A stretch of DNA of 60,507 nt from positions 1-60,507 of the forward strand of contig CAILXF010000057.1 in the NCBI GenBank assembly GCA_903838125.1, written 5' to 3'. The DNA is from an uncultured Pseudomonadota bacterium. GTDB taxonomy: Bacteria > Pseudomonadota > Gammaproteobacteria > Burkholderiales > Methylophilaceae. Positions within the stretch are counted from its first letter, which is position 1; every line of letters starts with the position of its first letter. The notes beneath the pieces were generated by a model, which saw nothing but the letters and a program-made list of their open reading frames with translations, did not search any database and was not told the DNA's origin. The position numbers and the translations under genes were made by a program. Positions 34,793-43,320 of this stretch are shown piece after piece.

Positions 34793-35320
34793 ATGCCAAT
34801 CAAATCCTTAATACGCACCATCCCGCACTATCCTAAAGCTGGCATCCAGTTTCGTGATATCACCACCTTGCTCAAAGACCCGCTTGGTTTTCGCCTAGTG
34901 ATCGATGGCCTTGCTGCGCATTACAGTTCACAGAAAATAGAAAAAATCGCCGGTATAGAGGCGCGAGGTTTCGTTATCGGAGCGGCCCTTGCTTATAAAC
35001 TAGGGGTCGGTTTTGTGCCACTTCGTAAGTCAGGGAAATTGCCAGGAACTAGTATAGGCCACGACTACGCTTTGGAGTATGGGGTTGATCGTCTGGAGGT
35101 ACATGTTGATGCAATAGTTCAAGGTGAACAAGTGCTATTGGTGGATGATTTGATTGCGACAGGTGGCACGGCATTGGCGGCCGTAGCGCTTATTCAACAG
35201 TTGGGCGGGGTGGTCATAGGCTGTGCCTTTGTGATTGACTTGCCAGATTTGGGCGGCACGCAGCGTTTAATGAATGATGGCCTCAAATCCTTTGCGCTAT
35301 GTCAATTCGAAGGCGATTAG
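34793..35320 (+). CDS. apt: Adenine phosphoribosyltransferase
   Basis: This 175-residue cytoplasmic purine-salvage enzyme converts adenine and PRPP to AMP. The PRPP-binding motif VLLVDDLIATGGTA lies at about 121-134. An adenine-binding region with GIEARGF lies at about 54-60. Length is normal. ATG is at 34793, 117 bp after aspS; no clear terminator separates them. Confidence 0.95.
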   Translation: MPIKSLIRTIPHYPKAGIQFRDITTLLKDPLGFRLVIDGLAAHYSSQKIEKIAGIEARGFVIGAALAYKLGVGFVPLRKSGKLPGTSIGHDYALEYGVDRLEVHVDAIVQGEQVLLVDDLIATGGTALAAVALIQQLGGVVIGCAFVIDLPDLGGTQRLMNDGLKSFALCQFEGD

Positions 35321-35399
35321 TTGGTATCGTGCTGTTGAGTACACCGATTCTCGCTCATAAAGATGTTACAGTGATTTAACTTAAGCTCCCCAGAAAATT

Positions 35400-35783
35400 A
35401 TGCCAGTAACCGAAATTAATCATTACAACTTACGTGCACCTCGCGACATTATGCATGTGCTCAAAGACTTTTATTGCAATATTATCGGCTTAAAGGTCGG
35501 TCCGCGCGAGGGTTTTACTAGCTATGGTTTCTGGCTATATATAGGCAATAATGATGTCTTGCATATTGCGGAATATAAAGGGGAAGGCGCCCCATTACTG
35601 AATGTATTGACCACCTTTGATCATGTGGCATTTACTTGTACAGATTTTTCGGCGATGGAAGCGCACCTAAAAGCGCACAAAGTGCCGTATAGCATCCGTA
35701 TGGTTCCAGCGATTAATGTGCAGCAAATTAATTTAAAAGATCCTGTTGGAAACGGTATTGAGCTAAACTTTTCTTTGGTATAG
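35400..35783 (+). CDS. VOC-family (glyoxalase/dioxygenase fold) protein
   Basis: This 127-residue protein has the paired beta-alpha-beta-beta-beta modules of the vicinal-oxygen-chelate fold. Metal-ligand-like positions include His in LHIAEYKG, His in TFDHVAF and the closing Glu in GNGIELNFS. Function cannot be assigned: similar proteins are lyases, dioxygenases or resistance proteins. It stands alone between apt and the SoxYZ-like gene. Confidence 0.82.
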   Translation: MPVTEINHYNLRAPRDIMHVLKDFYCNIIGLKVGPREGFTSYGFWLYIGNNDVLHIAEYKGEGAPLLNVLTTFDHVAFTCTDFSAMEAHLKAHKVPYSIRMVPAINVQQINLKDPVGNGIELNFSLV

Positions 35784-35868
35784 GCTTAAGCCATGGTGTA
35801 TGAATACTGAATTTATTTGAAATAACTAGGTCTTATTATTATAAACATAAGATTAAGGAGTGGTTGCA

Positions 35869-36666
35869 ATGAGTCAATTCTTTACAAGAATTTTATGGGC
35901 TTTAAGCCTTTTGCTTGCTATCTCAGCTACCGCTCAGGCGGAACCAGACGCCAATCTATGGCCAGTAGTTAAAGAGGCATTCTTCGCGCAACGTGAAATA
36001 CAGCCGGTAGAGTTTATGAAAATAGACGCACCGCGCCGCGCTGAAAGTGGCGCGCAAGTGCCCGTGACTTTAAGTGTGGATAATTCAGCCGCTAATGGTG
36101 TCGTCATTAGAAAAATCTACCTGTTGGTCGATGCTAACCCCATTCAGCTTGCTTCCACCTATCATTTATCATCAATGCTTGGTAACTTTCAATTAGCCAC
36201 GCGTATTCGTTTTGAAACTGATTCCTTTGTGCGTATCGTTGGTGAAAGCGCTGACGGAAAGTTATATATGGCCTCGCGTGAAATTCGAGCTGCCGGTGGA
36301 TGTGGTGGTACGGTGGATGGTGACGATGCTGCGATCCGGGCTTCAGCAGGTAAGATTAAATTAAGAGTAGAAGCGCCAGTGAAATTTGGTGAGCCAGCGT
36401 CAACCATATTCAATATCAAACATCCTATGCGAACAGGTCTACAACGCGACTTGGTATCACAAGGTTATGTGCCCGCTTTTTATATCAATAAGGCCAGCTT
36501 TAGTTACAACGGTAAGCTAGTCATGACAGTCGATGTCGGTGTTGGTACAAGTGAAGATCCGTATATGAAATTTAATTTCACCCCTGATGCACCAGGCAAT
36601 TTAGAAGTGCAAGCCACTGACAATGAGGGTAAAACCTTTGTGCAGCAAATCAATGTAAAAGGCTAA
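35869..36666 (+). CDS. Fused SoxY-SoxZ-like carrier protein (quinoprotein-dehydrogenase-associated type)
   Basis: This 265-residue exported protein has a signal peptide ending near AQA (residue 24). A SoxY-like domain spans about 25-155 and ends in the carrier motif GGCGGT with Cys145. A SoxZ-like domain (about 160-265) follows. SoxYZ normally carries sulfur intermediates on that cysteine in the periplasm. The fused form is known near PQQ- or quinoprotein dehydrogenases in methylotrophs and its role is unclear. No other sox gene is nearby. ATG 35869 is used because AAGGAG lies 8 nt before it; the GTG at 35860 is inside that site. Confidence 0.87.
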   Translation: MSQFFTRILWALSLLLAISATAQAEPDANLWPVVKEAFFAQREIQPVEFMKIDAPRRAESGAQVPVTLSVDNSAANGVVIRKIYLLVDANPIQLASTYHLSSMLGNFQLATRIRFETDSFVRIVGESADGKLYMASREIRAAGGCGGTVDGDDAAIRASAGKIKLRVEAPVKFGEPASTIFNIKHPMRTGLQRDLVSQGYVPAFYINKASFSYNGKLVMTVDVGVGTSEDPYMKFNFTPDAPGNLEVQATDNEGKTFVQQINVKG

Positions 36667-36682
36667 ACTCTGCCAGTAATTG

Positions 36683-36707
36683 AAGCCTCCTATGCGGAGG
36701 CTTTTTT
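36683..36707 (+). terminator. Rho-independent terminator after the SoxYZ-like gene
   Basis: AAGCCTCC (36683-36690) pairs with GGAGGCTT (36696-36703) around a 5-nt loop and runs into six T residues, 17 bp after the stop codon. Confidence 0.92.
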
Positions 36708-36775
36708 ACGCCTTGATGCAGGCAATGCGCAAAATTTTTGGTGCTAAAATAAGCCCCATTATTAAGGAGGAAAAG

Positions 36776-37195
36776 ATGAAAAGTTATCGTAAAGAACTCT
36801 GGTTTAACCCACCAACAAGAGTGGCATTTATTCGCATCACTGAGCAGGTCAATGAATGTTTGCGCGAAAGTGGCGTGCGTGAAGGTTTGGTGCTGATTAA
36901 TGCCATGCATATTACCGCTAGTGTATTTATTAACGATGATGAGCGCGGTTTACATAACGACTATACGCAATGGCTGGAACGCTTAGCGCCACATGAGCCT
37001 GTGAGCAGTTATCGCCATAACGATACCGGTGAAGATAATGCCGATGCGCATATGAAACGCCAGCTTATGGGGCGTGAAGTAGTGGTTGCTATAACTGAAG
37101 GTAGGTTAGATTTTGGGCCATGGGAGCAGATTTTCTATGGCGAGTTTGATGGCAGACGTAAAAAACGCGTATTAGTTAAAATTATTGGTGACTAG
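36776..37195 (+). CDS. YjbQ-family protein (UPF0047)
   Basis: This 139-residue protein has the compact YjbQ fold. Conserved segments include the basic RTEV-like N-terminus, a run ending [10 protein letters not shown], and the Hxx[15 protein letters not shown] region. Final strands [13 protein letters not shown] and a closing KIIG complete the pattern. Members have weak thiamine-phosphate synthase activity, but the native role is uncertain. The ATG at 36776 has a near-perfect AAGGAGG site; an upstream in-frame ATG at 36680 would lie in the terminator of the previous gene. Confidence 0.9.
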   Translation: MKSYRKELWFNPPTRVAFIRITEQVNECLRESGVREGLVLINAMHITASVFINDDERGLHNDYTQWLERLAPHEPVSSYRHNDTGEDNADAHMKRQLMGREVVVAITEGRLDFGPWEQIFYGEFDGRRKKRVLVKIIGD

Positions 37196-37360
37196 CTGAT
37201 TCAAATCAAAGCGAGTTTTTAAAGGTTTTGTTATTCTGCGCTGCATTCTGACTTAAAAATCTATGCAGTGCATTTAACGTTATGCATTTCTTTAAGATAT
37301 AAATTCAAGTTTTTAATTCAGACCGAATGACGACAACAATTGAATTGATAGAGATAAGAT

Positions 37361-38707
37361 ATGTTTAGCCCAGAACTTTTAGCTCCAGCTGGCGACCTCG
37401 ACCGCATGCGTACTGCGTTTGATTATGGTGCCGATGCCATTTATGCCGGTCAGCCACGTTATAGCTTGCGTGCGCGTAATAATGATTTCTCCATGGACAA
37501 TATTGCTATTGGCATTAACGAGGCGCACGCCCGTGGCAAAAAGTTTTTTGTTGCCAGTAATATTTCTCCGCATAACGCCAAGGTTAAAACCTATATGGCA
37601 GATATGGCACCTATTATTGCCATGCAGCCTGATGCATTGATTATGTCTGATCCTGGACTCATCCTGATGGTACGGGAAAAATGGCCAGAGATGCCAATCC
37701 ATCTTTCAGTGCAAGCCAACACTGTGAATTTCGCAACGGTTAAATTTTGGCAAGCCATGGGTCTAAAGCGTGTGATATTGTCGCGCGAATTGTCCTTGGA
37801 TGAAATTGAAGAAATCCGTCAACTCTGTCCGGAAATGGAGTTGGAAGTATTTGTGCATGGCGCTTTATGCATTGCCTATTCTGGCCGATGCCTACTTTCT
37901 GGCTACTTTAATCATCGCGACCCAAATCAAGGTACTTGCACTAACTCTTGTCGCTGGGATTACAAGGTGCATGACGCCACAGAAGATGCGGCCGGTGTGA
38001 TTCGCCTCAATGAATTTGACTTTAAAGAAGAAATGGCAAAATCCAGTCTTTCCGCTTGTGGGAGTTTGCCGCGCCACCCGCTTGCGGATAATGTGTATCT
38101 GATTGAGGAAAAAGGTCGCCCAGGTGAATTGCTGCCGATTATTGAAGATGAGCACGGCACTTACATTATGAACAGCAAAGATCTACGTGCTATTGAGCAT
38201 GTGGAGCGCTTAGTGAAAATGGGCATTAATTCATTGAAAATTGAAGGCCGTACCAAGTCCCGTTATTACGTGGCACGTACTTGCCAAAATTACCGCAAGG
38301 CAATCGACGATGCAGTGGTTGGACGACCATTCGATTGGAATTTAGTCGGTGATTTAGAAAATTTAGCTAACCGCGGCTACACAGACGGTTTTTATCAACG
38401 CCACCATACTGCTGAACATCAAAATTATAAGCAAGGATATTCCATCTCGAATCAAAGTCTCTATGTAGGCGATGTGGTCGCTTACGATCCAGAGACGGGT
38501 TTAGCGGATATTGAAGCGCGGAATAAGTTTGGAGTTGGTGATCGTATTCAGATTATCCATCCTAGCGGCAACCAAGAATTGCGAGTAGAGCGCATGTTGA
38601 ATAAAAAGGGTGAGGAAATTCAGGAGGCTTCTGGAAGTGGCTACTTTGTGCGAGTGCCCGTTGCTGCCCAAGACTTAAGCAACGCCATGGTGGCTAGATA
38701 CTTATAG
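37361..38707 (+). CDS. trhP: tRNA 5-hydroxyuridine synthesis protein TrhP (YegQ, peptidase-U32 family)
   Basis: This 448-residue protein belongs to the U32 family and is expected to help form 5-hydroxyuridine at the wobble base of tRNA. It opens with MFSPELLAPAGDLDRMRTA. A cysteine cluster near 168-205 (ALCIAYSGRC, then CTNSCRWDY) is the likely iron-sulfur or metal site. A C-terminal small beta domain ends near 448. The length matches YegQ rather than the smaller UbiU/UbiV. It is monocistronic, ending at a terminator. Confidence 0.9.
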   Translation: MFSPELLAPAGDLDRMRTAFDYGADAIYAGQPRYSLRARNNDFSMDNIAIGINEAHARGKKFFVASNISPHNAKVKTYMADMAPIIAMQPDALIMSDPGLILMVREKWPEMPIHLSVQANTVNFATVKFWQAMGLKRVILSRELSLDEIEEIRQLCPEMELEVFVHGALCIAYSGRCLLSGYFNHRDPNQGTCTNSCRWDYKVHDATEDAAGVIRLNEFDFKEEMAKSSLSACGSLPRHPLADNVYLIEEKGRPGELLPIIEDEHGTYIMNSKDLRAIEHVERLVKMGINSLKIEGRTKSRYYVARTCQNYRKAIDDAVVGRPFDWNLVGDLENLANRGYTDGFYQRHHTAEHQNYKQGYSISNQSLYVGDVVAYDPETGLADIEARNKFGVGDRIQIIHPSGNQELRVERMLNKKGEEIQEASGSGYFVRVPVAAQDLSNAMVARYL

Positions 38708-38724
38708 ATTTTCGTTTAAAAATA

Positions 38725-38759
38725 CGCGCCCGTTTGAACAATGGGCGCGCAGATTTTTT
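38725..38759. terminator. Terminator after trhP, shared with the convergent CBS gene
   Basis: CGCGCCC (38725-38731) pairs with GGGCGCG (38743-38749), loop of 11 nt. T6 follows at 38754-38759, running into the stop of the minus-strand CBS gene. Confidence 0.82.
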
Positions 38760-39189
38760 AACTCTTGATGTAACCTTCTAGCTGTTTAATAAGATCCTGT
38801 TGGTAGCTTAGGGTTTCTTTTACCAAGTCGCCGATGGATAGCATGCCTATCACGTTTCCATTGGCCACTACAGGCAAGTGGCGAATATGACGATCCGCCA
38901 TAATAGACATGCCTTGCTCTACGCTATCGTTGGGGTCGGCACTTAGCACCTTATGCGTCATCACTTCCGCAATTTGCGTGGTTTTTGAAGATCGACCTTG
39001 TAGAATTACCTCGCGTGCATAGTCGCGTTCTGAAAAAATACCGACTAATTTTTCATCCTCAAGCACCACTAAAGCACCAATTTTATATTCCGCCATGATC
39101 ACCAAAGCATCAAACACAGGGCGATTAGGGGCAATTGAAATCACCTCTTTATACTTTTTGCTATCAAGCAATTGTTGTAATGTTTTCAT
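38758..39189 (-). CDS. CBS-domain protein
   Basis: This 143-residue protein consists of two CBS motifs (about 10-65 and 75-135), which bind adenine nucleotides and form a Bateman module. The second has GMLSIGDLVK near its end. No catalytic domain is attached. Related stand-alone CBS proteins act as energy or redox sensors; the partner here is unknown. It lies divergent from the marR-like gene with 121 bp between start codons. Confidence 0.9.
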   Translation of the reverse strand: MKTLQQLLDSKKYKEVISIAPNRPVFDALVIMAEYKIGALVVLEDEKLVGIFSERDYAREVILQGRSSKTTQIAEVMTHKVLSADPNDSVEQGMSIMADRHIRHLPVVANGNVIGMLSIGDLVKETLSYQQDLIKQLEGYIKS

Positions 39190-39272
39190 TAAACTCTCCT
39201 TGCCTTAATTGGTTTTAAATATACACCAAAAATCATCATACCAATAAATACCGGCTTATTTTATCAATAAGA

Positions 39273-39300
39273 TTGACATAGTTAGCCAGCTAATTATAAT
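39273..39300 (+). promoter_or_regulatory. Sigma-70 promoter of the MarR-like gene with an overlapping palindrome
   Basis: TTGACA (39273-39278) and TATAAT (39295-39300) are perfect consensus hexamers separated by 16 nt. TTAGC-CA-GCTAA (39282-39293) fills the spacer and is a plausible operator for the MarR-family product. Transcription should begin near 39307, only a few bases before the ATG at 39311. Confidence 0.75.
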
Positions 39301-39310
39301 GAGACTAACC

Positions 39311-39814
39311 ATGCTACAACTTAAAGACCTCCCCACACCTGACGTGCTGGCAAAGTTCGCCATACGTTACCCAGACGCCGATGTTACAGCGGTGTCTAGC
39401 GTATTGCAGTTGTTGCGCGTGGCTACTGACTTGTCCATTGCATTGGACGCGTGTTTAAGTAAGCACGGGCTATTGCAGGGGCGTTGGTGGGTCCTTATTT
39501 TATTGATGCGTGAGGAGAATAAAACTTCTCAGCCATCAATATTGGCAGAAAAAGCTGGCGTTACTCGTGCCACCATGACGGGTTTACTTGATGGCTTAGA
39601 GCAAAGTGGTCTAATCGCGCGCGTGTTAGCAAAAGAGGATAGACGTACAGTTTTAATTAATTTAACCGATGCGGGAGTTGGAAAGTTAGACAGCGTAATG
39701 CCAGATTATTACCGCCGTATAAGATGTTGTATGCAAGGGTTAGATGAAGAACAACGGCAACAACTACAGAAAATTTTAGCTTTAATAAATCTTGGCATTC
39801 CCGCCCTGACTTAA
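39311..39814 (+). CDS. MarR-family transcriptional regulator
   Basis: This protein of about 167 residues has a winged-helix fold. The recognition region (SILAEKAGVTRATMTGLLDGLEQSGLIAR, read as two adjoining helices) and the wing with AKEDRRTVLINLTDAG are typical of MarR. I prefer ATG 39311, because ATG 39299 overlaps the -10 hexamer and would be upstream of the predicted transcript start. A small SnoaL-like gene and an EamA transporter follow on the same strand, possible targets. The ligand is unknown. Confidence 0.85.
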   Translation: MLQLKDLPTPDVLAKFAIRYPDADVTAVSSVLQLLRVATDLSIALDACLSKHGLLQGRWWVLILLMREENKTSQPSILAEKAGVTRATMTGLLDGLEQSGLIARVLAKEDRRTVLINLTDAGVGKLDSVMPDYYRRIRCCMQGLDEEQRQQLQKILALINLGIPALT

Positions 39815-39861
39815 GCATATTTAAAATTAGAGCATCAATTTCAAACAATAGGACTATTACC

Positions 39862-40239
39862 ATGAGCAATATTCAAAGTGCAATTTCAGCCATCAATGCA
39901 AAATTTGATTTGGCATTTAATACAAAAAATGTGGCGGACATTGGCCGGTTATATGCAGAAAATGCGGTTGTATTGCCAGCACCAGCAGGTGCGACGGTTA
40001 AAGGGCGTCAGGCCGTAGTAGATTTTTTTACAGGTTTAATCGAAGCCGGCGTGATTGAACATCAACTTACTTTGGTCGATGCGGTAGAAGATGGGAATTT
40101 AGCTTATCAAGTGGGCTTATGGGCCGGTGCTATGATCGATGCGCAAGGCGAAAGACAAACATTCGGTGGCAATGTCCATTTGGTTTACCGCAAGCAACTT
40201 GATGGTCAGTGGTTAGCTGTTACCCATATATGGAACTGA
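39862..40239 (+). CDS. SnoaL/NTF2-like (DUF4440-type) protein
   Basis: This 125-residue protein has the cone-shaped NTF2-like fold pattern, with the helix FNTKNVADIGRLYAENAVVLPAPAG, the strand GRQAVVDFFTGL and a closing WLAVTHIWN. Members include steroid-isomerase-like enzymes and binding proteins, so activity cannot be assigned. AGGA precedes the ATG. It lies between the MarR-like regulator and the EamA transporter, 13 bp from the latter. Confidence 0.85.
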   Translation: MSNIQSAISAINAKFDLAFNTKNVADIGRLYAENAVVLPAPAGATVKGRQAVVDFFTGLIEAGVIEHQLTLVDAVEDGNLAYQVGLWAGAMIDAQGERQTFGGNVHLVYRKQLDGQWLAVTHIWN

Positions 40240-40252
40240 AAATTTAGTCCCC

Positions 40253-41167
40253 ATGCATAGTCGAAAAAACACCATACGCGCTTTTCTCGCACTAATGACC
40301 TTGACGGTCATTTGGGGCTATAACTGGGTGGTCATGAAAAGCGCTTTGTTGTATGCCGGCGCTTTTCAATTTGCTGCCTTGCGCACTGTGATTGGAACGG
40401 TGTGTTTATTTGCAGTAGTCATCGTGATGCGTAAGCCATTACGCATTAAAGAAATGCCAACACTTATATTGCTAGGTTTATTACAAACTAGTGGTTTCAC
40501 TGGATTGTTGATTTGGGCATTGGTAGAAGGAGGTGCCGGAAAAACCGCAGTTCTTACCTATACCATGCCATTTTGGGTGATGGTGTTGGCTTGGCCACTA
40601 TTGGGAGAAAAAATACGTGGTTTGCAATGGTCGGCAGCACTACTTTCAACCATGGGCATGCTATTTATTTTAGATCCTATGCATTTAGGTGCTGATACCT
40701 TCAGTATGTTTTTAGCTCTTTTATCCGGTATTTTTTGGGCGTTATCGGTGATTGTGGCTAAAAAGTTACACCACCGCGTGCCAGATTTAGATCTACTCAC
40801 ACTTACCGCTTGGCAGATGTTGTTTGGCTCAATTCCAATTATGATTGCCGCAATATTGATTCCAGCACCAACCATACAATGGACACCCTATTTGATAGGA
40901 GCTATCATTTTTAACTCCGTATTTTGTAATGCCTTGGCTTGGATATTATGGCTATACGCCCTACGACGCTTGAGCGCTGGAGTGGCTAGCATGTCATCCA
41001 TGCTGGCGCCGGTGATAGGGGTGATAGCAGCTTGGGTACAGTTGCAGGAAGTGCCTACCACCACTGAGTTTATCGGCATGACCTTGATTGCCCTGTCACT
41101 CGCCATCATCTCGATAATTAGTGTCCGAAAACATACACCTATAGACCCATCTATGGGACAAGATTGA
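40253..41167 (+). CDS. EamA/DMT-family inner-membrane transporter
   Basis: This 304-residue protein has ten predicted membrane helices arranged as two EamA repeats (about 10-145 and 155-295). The start MTLTVIWGYNWVVMKSAL and the region ALVEGGAGKTAVLTYTMPFW are typical of drug/metabolite exporters such as RhaT/YdcZ relatives. The substrate is unknown. It is probably co-expressed with the MarR-like and SnoaL-like genes. Confidence 0.9.
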   Translation: MHSRKNTIRAFLALMTLTVIWGYNWVVMKSALLYAGAFQFAALRTVIGTVCLFAVVIVMRKPLRIKEMPTLILLGLLQTSGFTGLLIWALVEGGAGKTAVLTYTMPFWVMVLAWPLLGEKIRGLQWSAALLSTMGMLFILDPMHLGADTFSMFLALLSGIFWALSVIVAKKLHHRVPDLDLLTLTAWQMLFGSIPIMIAAILIPAPTIQWTPYLIGAIIFNSVFCNALAWILWLYALRRLSAGVASMSSMLAPVIGVIAAWVQLQEVPTTTEFIGMTLIALSLAIISIISVRKHTPIDPSMGQD

Positions 41168-41184
41168 TATCCTCCCCGACATAA

Positions 41185-41240
41185 ATGAACTGCACCTTAA
41201 TCAGTTAGACGTATAGTCCGACTTTTGGGGTGCAGTTCAT
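41185..41240. mobile_element. 56-bp element with IS3-like inverted ends (MITE or IS remnant)
   Basis: ATGAACTGCACC at 41185-41196 is exactly repeated in reverse complement at 41229-41240. Reading inward from the right end gives TGAACTGCACCCCAAAAGT and then CGGAC, which resembles IS3/IS150-group terminal repeats. The left end diverges after GCACC. No transposase fits between them. There is no T tract, so a terminator role is less likely. Confidence 0.45.
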
Positions 41241-41356
41241 GAACGGAGAGTATTTCCCCATAATCTATTAAAGTTGGCTTACTTCATCGTTTAGTGAGCT
41301 CATAACCTAGCATGTGATAAAATTCAAAATATCTAAAAGTGTTAAGGATTAGTAAT

Positions 41357-42082
41357 ATGGCAGGTCATAGTAAATGGGCGAATATTCAGCATCGAAAAGG
41401 CCGTCAAGATGCAAAGCGCGGCAAAATTTTCACTAAAATAATTAAAGAAATTACCGTGGCAGCCCGCCTAAGTGGTGGCGATGTCACCATGAATCCACGT
41501 TTACGTGCTGCGGTGGCTTTAGCCAAAGAAGAGAACATGCCAGCAGACAATATCACTCGTGCCATTAAAAAGGGTACAGGGGAGTTAGAGGGCGTGAACT
41601 ATGAGGAAATTCGTTACGAAGGATATGGCATTAACGGTGCGGCAATTATTATTGACTGCCTTACCGACAATAAGCAGCGTGCGGTGGCAGATGTGCGTCA
41701 TGCGCTCACCAAGTTCGGCGGGAATTTAGGCACTGATGGTTCAGTGGCTTTCATGTTCAAACATTGCGGTAGCTTGCTCTATGCCCCTGGTACTTCTGAA
41801 GATAAAGTAATGGAAATTGCCTTAGAAGCTGGCGCAGAAGATATTGTGACTGATGAAGACGGCAGTATTGAAGTGATTACTGCCCCACATGATTTTTTAA
41901 GCGTGAAAGAAACCATGGAAGCAGCAGGCTTGAAAGCCGTGCTGGCTGAAGTTGCTATGAAGCCTAGTATTGAAACAGTGTTTACTGGCGATGATGCGGC
42001 GAGAATGCAGAAAATTCTAGACGCGCTAGAAGATCTAGATGATGTGCAGGATGTCTACACGACTGCGGTCATTGAAGAATAA
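41357..42082 (+). CDS. yebC: YebC/PmpR-family protein (translation or transcription factor)
   Basis: This 241-residue protein starts [21 protein letters not shown], the family signature. The usual length is about 240-250. Recent work on YebC relatives supports a role in translation of polyproline-rich sequences; older work proposed transcription regulation near ruvC. ATG 41357 has AAGGA 9 nt before it; a GTG at 41339 is less likely. It precedes ruvC by about 80 bp, as in many bacteria. Confidence 0.95.
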   Translation: MAGHSKWANIQHRKGRQDAKRGKIFTKIIKEITVAARLSGGDVTMNPRLRAAVALAKEENMPADNITRAIKKGTGELEGVNYEEIRYEGYGINGAAIIIDCLTDNKQRAVADVRHALTKFGGNLGTDGSVAFMFKHCGSLLYAPGTSEDKVMEIALEAGAEDIVTDEDGSIEVITAPHDFLSVKETMEAAGLKAVLAEVAMKPSIETVFTGDDAARMQKILDALEDLDDVQDVYTTAVIEE

Positions 42083-42161
42083 AAATGCTTAATTTGACCT
42101 CATTGGCTCAATGTCAAATGTGCTTTAGCGTTAACTTAAATTTCATTGAGTTTTGCAAACG

Positions 42162-42725
42162 TTGAGCAGCGTCAGAATTTTAGGAATAGACCCTGGCCTG
42201 CGCATGACAGGTTTTGGTGTTATTGAAAAGATAGGCGAAAAAATTACATATGTTGCCAGCGGAACCATTAAAACAGCGAGTGCTAAAAAAAATAAAGTTG
42301 AAGGCGAAGATGATAGAGAAGAGTTGCCTGCCAGACTAAAAGTCATACTTGATGGACTATTTGAGGTTATTGATACCTATGGGCCGCAACAAGTCGCGAT
42401 AGAGAAAGTGTTTGTGAATGTAAACCCACAGTCAACTTTGCTCCTTGGGCAGGCACGTGGGGCTGCGATTAGCGCAGCAGTGATTCGTAATTTGATGGTG
42501 GCGGAATACACTGCGCTTCAAGTGAAGCAAGCCGTAGTTGGTAATGGCCATGCACAAAAAGAGCAAGTGCAAGAAATGGTAAAGCGTTTATTGAAATTAC
42601 CGGCTACTCCGAAACCCGATTCAGCTGATGCCTTAGCGTGTGCGATTTGCCATGCGCATGGTGGCCAAGGATTGGGGAAGCTAGCTACGGCAGGTTTTAG
42701 AGTCAAAGGTGGAAGGTTGATATGA
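42162..42725 (+). CDS. ruvC: Holliday-junction endonuclease RuvC
   Basis: This nuclease of about 187 residues resolves Holliday junctions. The acidic residues of the active site are visible in [14 protein letters not shown] and [14 protein letters not shown]. An unusual charged insertion, [13 protein letters not shown], lies near residues 45-57 where E. coli RuvC has a short turn. Start is uncertain: TTG 42162 gives [12 protein letters not shown], and TTG 42153 adds three residues. No ATG is available before the catalytic motif. It is followed by ruvA after 13 bp. Confidence 0.93.
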   Translation: MSSVRILGIDPGLRMTGFGVIEKIGEKITYVASGTIKTASAKKNKVEGEDDREELPARLKVILDGLFEVIDTYGPQQVAIEKVFVNVNPQSTLLLGQARGAAISAAVIRNLMVAEYTALQVKQAVVGNGHAQKEQVQEMVKRLLKLPATPKPDSADALACAICHAHGGQGLGKLATAGFRVKGGRLI

Positions 42726-42738
42726 TGGGGCGAACAGA

Positions 42739-43320
42739 ATGATAGGTAGGTTGCACGGAATTTTGCTAGAAAAAACACCACCGCTCGTACTGATTGATTG
42801 CAATGGCGTTGGTTATGAATGCGAAGTGCCGATGAGTACTTTTTATAACCTGCCAGCTATTGGTGAGAAGGTGATTCTGCTCACTCACTTTGTGGTGCGT
42901 GAGGATGCGCAGCTATTGTATGGCTTTGGTAGCAACCAAGAACGCGCCACTTTTAGGCAATTACTCAAAGTCAACGGCATCGGAGCTAAATCTGCCCTGT
43001 CTATACTGAGTGGCTTGTCCATAGATGAGCTGGTGCAAGCAGTCGCATTGCAAGACACAGCTATGCTGACGCGCGTGCCTGGTGTAGGTAAGAAAACTGC
43101 AGAACGCTTGCTACTGGAGTTGAAGGACAAGTTTACTATAGACGGTGTTGCCGCCATGAGCGCTAACCAAGCCAAGTCGGCCAGTGGTGATGTGCTTAAT
43201 GCTTTGCTAGCTTTAGGCTACAACGAGCGCGAAGCCCTTGCAGCTGTTAAGTTATTGCCCGCAGATGTCAGTGTGGCTGACGGCATACGTCAAGCATTAA
43301 AGGTCTTGTCCAAAGCATGA
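42739..43320 (+). CDS. ruvA: Holliday-junction branch-migration protein RuvA
   Basis: This 193-residue DNA-binding subunit has an OB-like domain (about 1-63), two helix-hairpin-helix motifs ([15 protein letters not shown] and [16 protein letters not shown]) and a flexible linker leading to the RuvB-binding C-terminal helices (about 145-193). The tetramer binds the junction and loads RuvB. Its stop overlaps the start of the AI-2E gene by 4 nt (ATGA). Confidence 0.97.
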   Translation: MIGRLHGILLEKTPPLVLIDCNGVGYECEVPMSTFYNLPAIGEKVILLTHFVVREDAQLLYGFGSNQERATFRQLLKVNGIGAKSALSILSGLSIDELVQAVALQDTAMLTRVPGVGKKTAERLLLELKDKFTIDGVAAMSANQAKSASGDVLNALLALGYNEREALAAVKLLPADVSVADGIRQALKVLSKA

